Assembly: GCF_026339875.1 (NCBI RefSeq)
Contig: NZ_JAPEPZ010000001.1
Span: forward strand, 4,278,001-4,342,000
DNA from: Streptomyces sp. NBC_01571
GTDB lineage: Bacteria; Actinomycetota; Actinomycetes; Streptomycetales; Streptomycetaceae
Reading direction: 5' to 3'
DNA: 64,000 nucleotides
Shown here one piece after another: positions 16,562-24,702 of this stretch (positions are counted from its first letter, which is position 1; each line of letters starts with the position of its first letter). Below the pieces are notes generated by a model. The model ran no database searches, was not told the origin of the DNA, and saw only the letters and a list, made by a program, of their open reading frames with translations. Both the position numbers and the translations under genes were made by a program.

Positions 16562-16607
16562 TGGCGTTACCGGACCTCGTGCGCCGTCCCGTGGCACACG
16601 CAGGAAC

Positions 16608-16889
16608 CTACTTGCCCTTGGCCGCTTCCTTGAGCTTGCTGCCCGCGGAGACCTTCACGCTGTAGCCGGCCGGGATCTGGATCGGGTCGCCGGTCTGCGG
16701 GTTGCGCGCGGTGCGAGCGGCACGGTGGGTGCGCTCGAAGGTCAGGAAGCCGGGGATGGTGACCTTCTCGTCGCCCTTGGAGACGATCTCGCCGACGGTC
16801 TCGGCGAACGCGGCCAGAACGGCGTCGGCGTCCTTGCGGGTCACCTCGGCGCGGTCGGCCAGCGCGGCCACCAGCTCACTGCGGTTCAT
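16608..16889 (-). CDS. hupA: HU-family nucleoid protein
   Basis: The protein has 93 residues, the classic HU length: MNRSELVAALADRAEVTRKD (dimerisation helices), GDEKVTIPGFLTFERTHRAAR, then the DNA-wrapping arm with RTARNPQTGDPIQIPAG and the final VKVSAGSKLKEAAKG. It binds and bends DNA non-specifically. It lacks the long Lys/Ala-rich tail of the sporulation paralogue HupS, so it corresponds to the vegetative HupA. A tandem 21-bp repeat lies about 180-220 bases upstream. Confidence 0.95.
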   Translation of the reverse strand: MNRSELVAALADRAEVTRKDADAVLAAFAETVGEIVSKGDEKVTIPGFLTFERTHRAARTARNPQTGDPIQIPAGYSVKVSAGSKLKEAAKGK

Positions 16890-17341
16890 GTTGTTACTCC
16901 CGTGTTCTTCTTGCCGTTGAGGCGTGCCACGCGGCGGAGCCGCATGTCGGATGCGGCGAAGCCGATGCTGCCAGGGTCCTCGGTCGGTCCCCGGACCCGG
17001 GTCCGTAGCCAGACCCTCGCGCCCGAAGACGCATCCTGCCCCCACCTGCGGCGGGAAAGCCAATCCGGCACCCCTGGGAGTCACACGAACACCCTTGGGA
17101 GTCACACGAAAAGCGCCACTGCCTCAGTGTGGTGACGCTCCGTCCGCTCCCGGCAGCGGACCGCAAGGCCTGCGAAAGCCTGAGCCTGGCCGCCACCCTA
17201 GAGGGCGCCCGCGGGCCCCGCGTTCCACGACGCGCCGGTGCCGGACCGGCCGTGGCGATCGTCACAGCCGGTGCGCGCCCGGGCGTGGCCCGCGCCGGCG
17301 GTCCACGCGTCCTGCGCGCCCCCGAACCGGCGCGCCGGGGT
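16890..17341. other. hupA upstream region, no gene
   Basis: This 452-base gap holds the hupA promoter region and, further upstream, two 21-bp direct repeats (listed separately). I see no coding frame with a ribosome site. The stretch near 17215-17340 is very G+C-rich and follows the malic enzyme stop, but I found no clean hairpin there. Confidence 0.5.
17069..17110. repeat. Two tandem 21-bp repeats upstream of hupA
   Basis: The units 17069-17089 and 17090-17110 agree at 20 of 21 positions; the shared core is TGGGAGTCACACGAA. A 21-bp period places both copies on the same DNA face, as expected for a cooperatively bound regulator. The next gene downstream on the minus strand is hupA. Confidence 0.6.
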
Positions 17342-18763
17342 CTACTCGGCCGCCGACGCCCCCGCCGCCTTCGCGGCGTTGCGCACCGCTCCGGCGACCG
17401 CGCCCGCGACCTTGTCGTTGAAGACGCTGGGGATGATGTAGTTCGGGTTCAGCTCGTCCTCGGTCACGACGTCCGCGAGGGCGGCCGCGGCGGCCAGCAT
17501 CATCTCCGTGTTGACCGTGCGCGACTGGGCGTCCAGCAGGCCGCGGAAGACGCCCGGGAAGACCAGCACGTTGTTGATCTGGTTGGGGAAGTCGGAGCGG
17601 CCGGTGGCGACAACTGCCGCCGTCTGGCGGGCGATTGCCGGGTCGACCTCGGGGTCGGGGTTCGCGAGCGCGAACACGATGGCGTCCTCGGCCATGCCGG
17701 CCACGTCGTCGCCGTCCAGCACGTTCGGGGCGGAGACGCCGATGAAGACGTCGGCGCCGCGCACGGCCTCCTTCAACGTGCCCGTGAGGCCCTCGGGGTT
17801 GGTGTTGTCGGCGATCCAGCGCAGGGCCGAACCATGGGCCGCGTCGACCAGGTCCGCGCGGTCGGCGTGCACGACACCGTGGATGTCGGCGACGACCGCG
17901 TTCTTGACGCCCGCGGCGATCAGCAGCTTGAGGATGGCCGTACCGGCCGCGCCCGCGCCGGACATGACGACCCGGATGTCACCGATCGCCTTGCCCGCCA
18001 CCCGCAGCGCGTTGGTGAGGGCGGCCAGGACGACGATCGCGGTGCCGTGCTGGTCGTCGTGGAAGACGGGGATGTCGAGGGCCTCGCGCAGCCGGGCCTC
18101 GATCTCGAAGCAGCGCGGCGCGGAGATGTCCTCCAGGTTGATGCCCGCGAATCCGGGGGCGATGGCCTTGACGATCTCGACGATCGCGTCGGTGTCCTGG
18201 GTGTCCAGGCACAGCGGCCAGGCGTCGATGCCGGCGAAGCGCTTGAAGAGGGCCGCCTTGCCCTCCATGACCGGCAGCGCGGCCTTCGGACCGATGTTGC
18301 CCAGGCCCAGCACGGCCGAGCCGTCCGTCACGACCGCAACGGAGTTGCGCTTGATGGTGAGGCGGCGGGCGTCCTCGGGGTTCTCGGCGATCGCCATGCA
18401 CACCCGGGCCACGCCCGGCGTGTAGATCATCGAGAGGTCGTCACGGTTGCGGATGGGGTGCTTGGACTGCATCTCGATCTTGCCGCCGAGGTGCATCAGG
18501 AACGTACGGTCCGAGACCTTGCCGAGGGTGACGCCCTCGATGTGGCGCAGCTGCTCCACGATCTCGTCGGCGTGCGACGTGGAGGTCGCCGCGATGGTGA
18601 CGTCGATCCGGAGCTTCTCGTGACCGGAGGCGGTCACGTCGAGGCCGGTCACCGAGCCTCCGTGGGACTCGACGGCCGTGGTGAGCTGGGAGACCGCGGT
18701 TCCGCTCGCGGGCACCTCCAGCCGGACCGTCATCGAGTAGGAGACGCTGGGCGCCGTTGCCAT
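17342..18763 (-). CDS. NAD-dependent malic enzyme with N-terminal ACT domain
   Basis: This is a 473-residue protein. Residues about 9-85 form an ACT regulatory domain (SYSMTVRLEVPA, HIEGVTLGKVSDRTFLMH). The catalytic part follows: DLSMIYTPGVARVC, the metal-binding NLEDISAPRCFEIE and FHDDQHGTAIVVLAAL, and the nucleotide-binding VVMSGAGAAGTAIL. It oxidatively decarboxylates malate to pyruvate, linking the TCA cycle to pyruvate/acetyl-CoA supply. The ACT domain suggests control by a small ligand. It is transcribed alone; an inverted repeat lies about 100 bases upstream. Confidence 0.93.
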   Translation of the reverse strand: MATAPSVSYSMTVRLEVPASGTAVSQLTTAVESHGGSVTGLDVTASGHEKLRIDVTIAATSTSHADEIVEQLRHIEGVTLGKVSDRTFLMHLGGKIEMQSKHPIRNRDDLSMIYTPGVARVCMAIAENPEDARRLTIKRNSVAVVTDGSAVLGLGNIGPKAALPVMEGKAALFKRFAGIDAWPLCLDTQDTDAIVEIVKAIAPGFAGINLEDISAPRCFEIEARLREALDIPVFHDDQHGTAIVVLAALTNALRVAGKAIGDIRVVMSGAGAAGTAILKLLIAAGVKNAVVADIHGVVHADRADLVDAAHGSALRWIADNTNPEGLTGTLKEAVRGADVFIGVSAPNVLDGDDVAGMAEDAIVFALANPDPEVDPAIARQTAAVVATGRSDFPNQINNVLVFPGVFRGLLDAQSRTVNTEMMLAAAAALADVVTEDELNPNYIIPSVFNDKVAGAVAGAVRNAAKAAGASAAE

Positions 18764-19120
18764 GGCCGACTTCCTCTGCTTTTCACCGTGTACTGCCGTG
18801 TCGCGGGTATGCCGTCCGATCGTCGCACCTACCGCGGAGTACGTGGTAGCCGCCCCGGGTTGCGAACGTTTTGTTCGCGAGCGCGAGAACTTTTCGGAAA
18901 ACCGGTTCCACCATACGAGAACTCACCTGGCGGTGGAAGGGCGGACCGGGAAGGACCACGCGCCGCGAAAATGAACTTTCGGGACGGGAATTGCCTAGCG
19001 GGGATCCTTTGTTACCGTGGACGTGACACCGGCCCGATCCAAGCCCCCGGGCCCAACCTTCGTCGCTACGAGCGACCACTTGCCGCGAGGCGAGCATGGC
19101 GGGTCGGTGTCGTGAACGAA
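18764..19120. other. Upstream region of malic enzyme gene, no gene
   Basis: It holds a GCGAAC/GTTCGC inverted repeat (listed separately) and is less G+C-rich than the surroundings around 18870-19010. The short frames present lack ribosome sites and codon bias. Confidence 0.5.
18862..18878. promoter_or_regulatory. Inverted repeat upstream of the malic enzyme gene
   Basis: GCGAAC, a 5-base spacer GTTTT and GTTCGC form a 17-bp dyad, 99-115 bases before the ATG at 18763. It resembles a repressor or activator site. The 5-base spacer differs from the 4-base spacer of the Gram-positive LexA box GAACNNNNGTTC. Confidence 0.35.
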
Positions 19121-19157
19121 CGAGAGGCCCACGTCACCCCGTGACGTGGGCCTCTCG
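19121..19157 (-). terminator. Long hairpin terminator downstream of the HelD-like gene
   Basis: A perfect 17-bp stem (19121-19137 with 19141-19157; arm GAGAGGCCCACGTCAC) with a 3-base loop CCC. It lies about 36 bases beyond the stop codon at 19193. Confidence 0.8.
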
Positions 19158-19160
19158 CCG

Positions 19161-19188
19161 CACCCCCCCCGGGCGCCCGGGGGGGGTG
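19161..19188. repeat. Perfect 28-bp G/C palindrome
   Basis: Each half contains eight C's followed by GGGC (or the complement), with no spacer. It lies between the helicase stop codon (19193-19195) and the 17-bp hairpin, so the gene ends in two consecutive hairpins. It may act in termination or 3'-end protection. Confidence 0.7.
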
Positions 19189-19192
19189 CGCC

Positions 19193-21652
19193 TCAGTCGC
19201 GCAGCAGGTCCGGCACCCCGTTCCCGTCCGGCTCGTCCCGCTCACCGGAGACGATGGTCAGCTGCTGCGTGGCACGGGTCAGCGCGACGTACAGGACCCG
19301 CAGGCCCGCGGGCGACTCGTCGGCGATCTCCGCCGGCGAGACGACCACCGTCGCGTCGTACTCCAGCCCCTTCGCCTCCAGGCTGCCGAGCGCCACCACG
19401 CGGTCGCCCAGGCCCGCGAGCCAGCGGGCGGCCTCCTCGCGCCGGTTCATGGCCACGACGACGCCCACGGTGCCGTCCACCCGGTCCAGGAGGTGCGCGG
19501 CCTCGGCCCGGACGGTCTGCGCGAGCGAGTCCTCCACGACCGCGAAGCGCGGCGCCACGCCGGTGGACCGGACCGCCGACGGGGCCTCGGATCCCGGCAT
19601 GGCGAGGGCCAGGACCTTGGCGGCCAGCTCGGCGATCTCGGCGGGGTTGCGGTAGTTCACGGTCAGGGTGAAGCGGCGCCGGGGACGGCTGCCCAGGGCC
19701 TCGTCACGGGCCTGCGCGGCCTCGTCCGGGTCGGACCAGGAGGACTGCGCGGGGTCGCCGACGACGGTCCAGGTGGCGTGCCGCCCGCGTCTGCCCACCA
19801 TCCGCCACTGCATGGGCGTGATGTCCTGCGCCTCGTCGAGGATGACGTGCGCGTACTCGGTCCGCTCCTGGGCCAGCCGCTCGGCCCGCTCGCGCTGCGA
19901 CTCCTCGCGCACGGGCATCAGCTCCTCGAGACCGGTGAGCTGGTCCAGCGGGTCCAGATCGCGCCGCTTCCTGGGCCGCGCGGGCGCGCCGAGGATCGCC
20001 TGGAGCTCGTCCAGCATCGCCACGTCGTGCACGGACAGACCGTCCCGCTTGAGCGAGCGCGCCACCCGGCGGACCTCGCCCGGGTTCAGGATCCGCCGCG
20101 CCCACCGCCCGAGCCGCCGTTCGTCGGCCATCGCCTCCAGCACCCCGCGCGGGGTCAGCTCCGGCCACCACGCGTCCAGGAACGCGATGAAACTGTCCTC
20201 GGAGGCGACGTCCTCGTCGAACGACGAGCGCAGCTCCGCGGCCAGCTCGGGGTCCGAGTGCCGGGTGCCGGCGCCGGACCGCGCCCACAGCGCGTCCAGC
20301 AGCAGCTTGCGGGCGCGCGGGCGCAGCAGGTTCACGGGGGCGGTCCCGCTCAGCGCGTTCTGCTTGACGCGGTCCAGCTCGGCCGCCTCCAGCTCCAGGC
20401 GCCGTCCGAAGGCGACGACCCGCAGCCGCACCGGCGGCCCGGTCGGGGCCTCGGAGGTGTCCGCGCCGAAGGCTAGCTGCTCCCCGGAGCTCCCGGAGCC
20501 CGCGGTGCTCCGACCGGAGGCCCTGTCGGGCCGCCGCGAGCCCGCTCCCTGCCGGGAGCCGCCCGGCGCCTCCAGCGCCCCGCGCGCCGCCTTCCGGAGC
20601 ACCTTGAGCATGCGGTAGGAGCCCTTGGCGCGGGCGACGGCCGGGGAGTCGTACAGGGTGGCCTCCGCGTCGTCGACGAGGGAGCCGATGGCGCGGATGG
20701 CGACCTGGCCCTCCTCACCGAGGGAGGGCAGCACACCCTCGGTGTAGGCGACCAGGAGCGGGGTCGGGGAGACGATCAGGATGCCGCCCGCGTACCGGCG
20801 GCGGTCCTGGTAGAGGAGGTAGGCGGCGCGGTGCAGGGCGACGGCGGTCTTGCCGGTGCCCGGTCCGCCCTCCACGTACGTCACGGAGGCGGCGGGGGCC
20901 CGGATCACCAGGTCCTGTTCCGCCTGGATCGACGCCACGATGTCCCGCATGGTGTGGCTGCGGGCCTGGCCGAGGGCGGCCATGAGGGCGCCGTCGCCGA
21001 TCACCGGGAGCGCCTGGCCGTCCAGGGTGGCCTTGAGCTCCGGGCGCATCAGGTCGTCCTCGACCCCGAGGACCCTGCGGCCCTTGGAACGGATCACCCG
21101 GCGGCGGACCACCCGGCCCGGGTCGACCGGCGTCGAGCGGTAGAAGGGGGCCGCGGCGGGCGCCCGCCAGTCGATGACGAGGGGCGCGTAGTCCGCGTCC
21201 AGCACCCCGATACGGCCGATGTGGAGCGTCTCGGCGATGGAGGCGTACTGACCGGTCTCGTCCGTGCGGACCGCGCCCTCGGCCGGTTCGACGGCCGTGT
21301 AGGCGCCGTCCGGACCCTTCTTGCCGTCCTTCCCGGGCAGAAGGTCGATCCGGCCGAAAAGGAAGTCCTCGAACTCGTTGTTGAGGCGGTTGAGGTGAAT
21401 TCCCGCCCGGAACACCTGGGCGTCACGCTCCGCGAGCGCTCCCGGCGTACCGACCTGGCCGCGCTGGGCGGCGTCGTTCATGAGGAACTCCGCCTCGTGG
21501 ATCTTCTCCTCGAGGCGCCGGTACACCCGGTCCAGATGTTGCTGCTCGACCCCGATCTCCCGCTCCCGTACGGAGTCGTCCTTGACGGACTCCTCCGGTA
21601 CGGAACCGTGGACCGGGCCGAGCGCGGTTTCCTGCTGAGCCTGAGCGGCCAC
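19193..21652 (-). CDS. helD: HelD-like UvrD/Rep-family ATPase
   Basis: This is an 819-residue protein. Residues about 28-100 form a long N-terminal helical arm (REIGVEQQHLDRVYRRLEEK...), as in HelD proteins whose arm enters the RNA polymerase secondary channel. The Walker A motif GGPGTGKT is at 262-269, the DEAQD-type Walker B in HVILDEAQDITPMQWRM, and the superfamily 1 motifs VGDPAQSSW and VVSPAEIADESPAGLRVLYVALTRA follow. A Ser/Gly/Arg-rich insertion (about residues 380-400) interrupts domain 1A. HelD releases RNA polymerase from stalled complexes, and related HelR proteins confer rifamycin tolerance. I could not find a rifamycin-associated element upstream. It lies just downstream of the anti-sigma gene. 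Confidence 0.85.
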   Translation of the reverse strand: MAAQAQQETALGPVHGSVPEESVKDDSVREREIGVEQQHLDRVYRRLEEKIHEAEFLMNDAAQRGQVGTPGALAERDAQVFRAGIHLNRLNNEFEDFLFGRIDLLPGKDGKKGPDGAYTAVEPAEGAVRTDETGQYASIAETLHIGRIGVLDADYAPLVIDWRAPAAAPFYRSTPVDPGRVVRRRVIRSKGRRVLGVEDDLMRPELKATLDGQALPVIGDGALMAALGQARSHTMRDIVASIQAEQDLVIRAPAASVTYVEGGPGTGKTAVALHRAAYLLYQDRRRYAGGILIVSPTPLLVAYTEGVLPSLGEEGQVAIRAIGSLVDDAEATLYDSPAVARAKGSYRMLKVLRKAARGALEAPGGSRQGAGSRRPDRASGRSTAGSGSSGEQLAFGADTSEAPTGPPVRLRVVAFGRRLELEAAELDRVKQNALSGTAPVNLLRPRARKLLLDALWARSGAGTRHSDPELAAELRSSFDEDVASEDSFIAFLDAWWPELTPRGVLEAMADERRLGRWARRILNPGEVRRVARSLKRDGLSVHDVAMLDELQAILGAPARPRKRRDLDPLDQLTGLEELMPVREESQRERAERLAQERTEYAHVILDEAQDITPMQWRMVGRRGRHATWTVVGDPAQSSWSDPDEAAQARDEALGSRPRRRFTLTVNYRNPAEIAELAAKVLALAMPGSEAPSAVRSTGVAPRFAVVEDSLAQTVRAEAAHLLDRVDGTVGVVVAMNRREEAARWLAGLGDRVVALGSLEAKGLEYDATVVVSPAEIADESPAGLRVLYVALTRATQQLTIVSGERDEPDGNGVPDLLRD

Positions 21653-21735
21653 CGGGCCCCCTTCTGACGTGCTGGGCAGCCGTCAACCGTACGCGAAGGG
21701 GACCCCGTGAGGCTACGTGCGCGCCCTGGCCTCGC

Positions 21736-22563
21736 TCACGCGTTCACCTGTACGAGCCGCTGGCCGTCGAAGGTCATGACCTCGAAGTGGTCGATCTGGT
21801 TGGGCGTGAAGGCCGCTCCGCCGTGCACGTAGAGAGGGCTCTTCGCCTTTTCCTCCGTGGCGCCGGCGATGCCGTAGCCCCAGCCCGGGACCGCCCAGGA
21901 GGTGACCGTCTCGCGCTCGCCGTTCTTGCCGACGGCGATCAGGGAGCACTTGAGCGGTCCCTTGACGTTCGAGAGCTGGAGGACCGCGTGGGTGCCCCAG
22001 TCCTTCGACTCCACCGCGACGGTCGCCTTGACCTTGGTCTTCGGGTCCGTGGCGGTGACCTTGTCGGTCATCGTCTGGAACGCCGCCTTGGCCGGGCTGG
22101 TGGCCATCGCCGCGGGCGTCCTGGTACCGCCGTCGCTGCCGCCGTTGACCGCCATCACGGTCAGCGGACCGCCGATGATCAGTGCCGCCGCCGCGGCCAC
22201 CAGGTACATTCCGCGCCGGCGCTTGACGGCGCGCCGCTGCGAGACCTCGTCGACCAGCCGTTCCGCGAGCCGTGGGCTCGGGCGGGCGGACAGCGACTCG
22301 CCGATGGCCGGGGTGCCCTGCGCGGCGGGCAGATCCGCGAGCGCGGCGAGCATCGGTTCCATCCCGGCGAGCTCGTCGAGCTGCTGGCCGCACCACTCGC
22401 AGGTGGCGAGGTGGGCCTCGAAGGCCGTGGCCTCCGCGTCGTCGAGGATGCCGAGGGCGTAGGCGCCGACGGTTTCGTGGATGTTGTCACCGGGATTCTG
22501 CTGTCCCCGTGGTCCCTGCATGGCTCCTGGACCGCCCGTTCCGAATCCCCCGTACGCGTTCAT
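21736..22563 (-). CDS. rsuA: Zinc-containing anti-sigma factor (RsuA-like)
   Basis: This is a 275-residue membrane protein. The N-terminal ZAS domain has His29 and the H51xxxC55xxC58 motif (HLATCEWC); one membrane segment is at about 118-138 (GMYLVAAAAALIIGGPLTVM), and the rest is an extracytoplasmic anti-sigma-K-like domain (ESKDWGTHAVLQLSNVKGP). Its ATG overlaps the sigma-factor stop (ATGA), the usual coupling of an ECF sigma factor with its inhibitor. It should bind and hold the sigma factor at the membrane. The symbol follows the S. coelicolor SigU-RsuA pair remembered for this locus. Confidence 0.85.
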   Translation of the reverse strand: MNAYGGFGTGGPGAMQGPRGQQNPGDNIHETVGAYALGILDDAEATAFEAHLATCEWCGQQLDELAGMEPMLAALADLPAAQGTPAIGESLSARPSPRLAERLVDEVSQRRAVKRRRGMYLVAAAAALIIGGPLTVMAVNGGSDGGTRTPAAMATSPAKAAFQTMTDKVTATDPKTKVKATVAVESKDWGTHAVLQLSNVKGPLKCSLIAVGKNGERETVTSWAVPGWGYGIAGATEEKAKSPLYVHGGAAFTPNQIDHFEVMTFDGQRLVQVNA

Positions 22564-23153
22564 GCCGTCACCCCCCGCTCCTCCAGCGCCAGCTTCATCG
22601 AGCGCAGGGCGTAGAACACCCGGGAGCGCACGGTTCCGCTGGGTATGCCGAGCGTTTCGGCCGCCTCATTGACCGTACGCCCTTTGAAGTACGTTTCGAC
22701 CAGAACCTCCCTGTGGGCAGGGGTCAGGTCGTCCAGCGCGTCAGACAGTGTCATCAGCCACAACGCCTTGTCGATCTCGTCCTCCGCGGGGATGACCTCC
22801 AGCGGTGCCGGGTCCACCTCCTGCGGCCGGGCCTGCCGGCTGCGGTGACCGTCGATGACGATGCGCCGGGCGACCGTCACCAGCCAGGGTCGTACCGAAC
22901 CGGTCGCCCGATTGAGCTGACCGGCGTTCTTCCAGGCACGGATGAGTGTTTCCTGTACGACGTCCTCGGCACGCTGCCGGTCGCCGGCGACCAGCCGCAG
23001 CACGTATGCGAGCAAGGGCCCCGCGTGCTCCCGGTACAGCGCACGCATCAGCTCCTCGTCGGGTTCGTTGTTCGACGAAGCCGACGCGGACGGATTCATG
23101 CGATGTCGGGCCCTTGACCTTCGTTCATCAGCCACGGCCGAATCCTTGCGCAC
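22560..23153 (-). CDS. sigU: ECF sigma factor (SigU-like)
   Basis: This is a 197-residue protein with the ECF regions: sigma2 (LYREHAGPLLAYVLRLVAGDRQRAEDVVQETLIRAW) and sigma4 (LTPAHREVLVETYFKGRTVNEAAETLGIPSGTVRSRVFYALRSM). The GTG start at 23153 is supported by a strong GGAGG five bases upstream; Met19 (23099) is an alternative with a weak site. It redirects RNA polymerase and is presumably silenced by the coupled anti-sigma factor. In S. coelicolor, high SigU activity blocks development; whether that holds here is inference. Confidence 0.9.
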   Translation of the reverse strand: MRKDSAVADERRSRARHRMNPSASASSNNEPDEELMRALYREHAGPLLAYVLRLVAGDRQRAEDVVQETLIRAWKNAGQLNRATGSVRPWLVTVARRIVIDGHRSRQARPQEVDPAPLEVIPAEDEIDKALWLMTLSDALDDLTPAHREVLVETYFKGRTVNEAAETLGIPSGTVRSRVFYALRSMKLALEERGVTA

Positions 23154-23336
23154 GCCTACCTCCGGTGTCCGGGGGTTCCCCCAGTCGGTCGCTCATGACG
23201 GGGTACGTGCGGGGGCGGGCCCGTGTTCAAAGGGGCGGTACATATTTCCTGGGGGAGTTGTGAAGATCTCTCCATGACCACTCCGTGCGATCGGAAGATC
23301 ACGTAGGGGTGGAGAAGAGGCCTCCGGAGGGCGGAT

Positions 23337-23930
23337 TCACGCTCGGGCGAGGGCAGCCCGTCGCCGGTGCCGGGCCACTCGCTCCCGGTTGCCGCACACC
23401 TCGCTCGAGCACCATCGACGGCGCCTGCCACGGGAGGTGTCGAGATAGACGATCGGGCAGTTGTCACCCGCGCATTGTCTCAGGCTCGCGCGCGCCGCCG
23501 GATCGGTGAGCAGTTCGAGGGCGTCACGGGCGATCACGGCGAGCAGCCCGGGACAGCCGGGCGGGGTGTGCAGTCCGCGTCGCAGCGAGCCGTCCTCGGC
23601 CCGGACGGCCGAGAGGGCGGGCGGGGCGACGAGGGCGAGCGCGTTGACCCGGGCGAGCGCCGCCTCGGCGGGCCGGCCGTCCAGTTCCCCCCGGACCAAC
23701 TGGGCCACTTGACCGCGTAGTTCGCGAAATCCCACGAGCCAGGGGGGATCGGCCGCCGCCAGCGGTGTGCCCGCCGGGACGAGGCCGGACCGGGTGATCC
23801 AGACCCGCAGCCGGTCCACCGTGTCGAGCCGTTCCTCCGGGTGGGTGGTCGCCAGGAGGTCCAGGCAGATCCGCCCGGAGTCGAACCGCAACTCGTACGA
23901 GGCCGTGGCCGTGGCCGTACCCGATGCCAT
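23337..23930 (-). CDS. CGNR zinc-finger / ABATE-domain regulator
   Basis: This is a 197-residue protein. The N-terminal ABATE domain (RFDSGRICLDLLATTH...) is followed by the C-terminal CGNR zinc finger: CAGDNCPIVYLDTSRGRRRRWCSSEVCGNR, with the four zinc cysteines in C-x4-C and C-x4-C spacing. Such proteins are putative DNA-binding stress regulators. It is transcribed alone and divergently from the DUF1772 gene across a 200-base gap, so it may control that neighbour. Confidence 0.88.
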   Translation of the reverse strand: MASGTATATASYELRFDSGRICLDLLATTHPEERLDTVDRLRVWITRSGLVPAGTPLAAADPPWLVGFRELRGQVAQLVRGELDGRPAEAALARVNALALVAPPALSAVRAEDGSLRRGLHTPPGCPGLLAVIARDALELLTDPAARASLRQCAGDNCPIVYLDTSRGRRRRWCSSEVCGNRERVARHRRRAALARA

Positions 23931-24132
23931 GTGCCTGTCACCGCCTTGGGGTTACCGCCGTGGGGGGTACCTCCTACAGTGCATGCCCGCGCGCGCCGCC
24001 GGAAGACCCGGTACCGCACAGGCAGGGGACGGGCGCGGGGACAGCGGCGCGGGCAGCCGCGTGGACGTCCGCTTATACGGCCGCGCGCCTCGGCCATGTC
24101 CCCTTTCCCGCCACGCCGGTTGACTCGGTGCC

Positions 24133-24702
24133 ATGACAGAGAACAGCACGGGGCGGCCGGCGGCCGCCGCAGGTGTCCTGGGCGCGGCCACGGTCGCGAC
24201 GGGTCTGATCGCGGGCGTCTTCTGCATCTTCGCCTGCGCCGTCATGCCGGCGCTGGCGCGCAGCGACGACCGCGTCTTCGTCGAGGTCATGGGGAACATC
24301 GACGACGTGATCCAGAACCCGGTGTTCTTCCTGAGCTTCCTGGGCGCGCCGGTCCTCACGGCCGTCTCCGCCCGGCAGACGCGCAGGTCCCCCCACCGCC
24401 GGTGGGTGTGGGCGGCCCTGGCCGCATACGGACTCGCGTTCCTGGTCACCACGGTCGTGAACGTCCCGCTCAACGACCGGCTGGCGGCCGCGGGCGACCC
24501 GGCGCGGAACACCGACCCGGCCGCCGTGCGCGAGCGGTTCGAGGACACCTGGGTCGCCTGGAACGTCGTACGGGCCCTGCTGTCGACGGTCGCCCTGGCC
24601 TGCCTCGCCCGCGCCCTGCTCCTCCACCGAGGAGCGGCCCTCACCCGTCCGCGTACTTGGCGTCGGCGGCCGGGTCGAGGGCCAGCCGGTAGCCGCGCTT
24701 GA
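24133..24702 (+). CDS. DUF1772 / anthrone oxygenase-like membrane protein
   Basis: This is a 189-residue protein with about four membrane segments (GVLGAATVATGLIAGVFCIFACAVMPAL; FFLSFLGAPVLTAV; WVWAALAAYGLAFLVTTVV; WNVVRALLSTVALACLARALL) and the family signature VNVPLNDRLA. It matches DUF1772, some members of which are anthrone oxygenases or polyketide-associated; no substrate can be assigned here. Its last 62 bases overlap the end of the convergent hemD-type gene, and the final Arg-rich tail lies in the overlap. Confidence 0.8.
   Translation: MTENSTGRPAAAAGVLGAATVATGLIAGVFCIFACAVMPALARSDDRVFVEVMGNIDDVIQNPVFFLSFLGAPVLTAVSARQTRRSPHRRWVWAALAAYGLAFLVTTVVNVPLNDRLAAAGDPARNTDPAAVRERFEDTWVAWNVVRALLSTVALACLARALLLHRGAALTRPRTWRRRPGRGPAGSRA

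Noticed and set aside
18862..18878. LexA (SOS) box
   Set aside because: The spacer between GAAC and GTTC is five bases, not four, and the downstream gene is a malic enzyme; kept only as a generic dyad.
21653..21735. Rifamycin-associated element before the HelD-like gene
   Set aside because: I looked for the G/C-flanked inverted repeat described for rifamycin-inducible genes and did not see it between the anti-sigma gene and the helicase gene.
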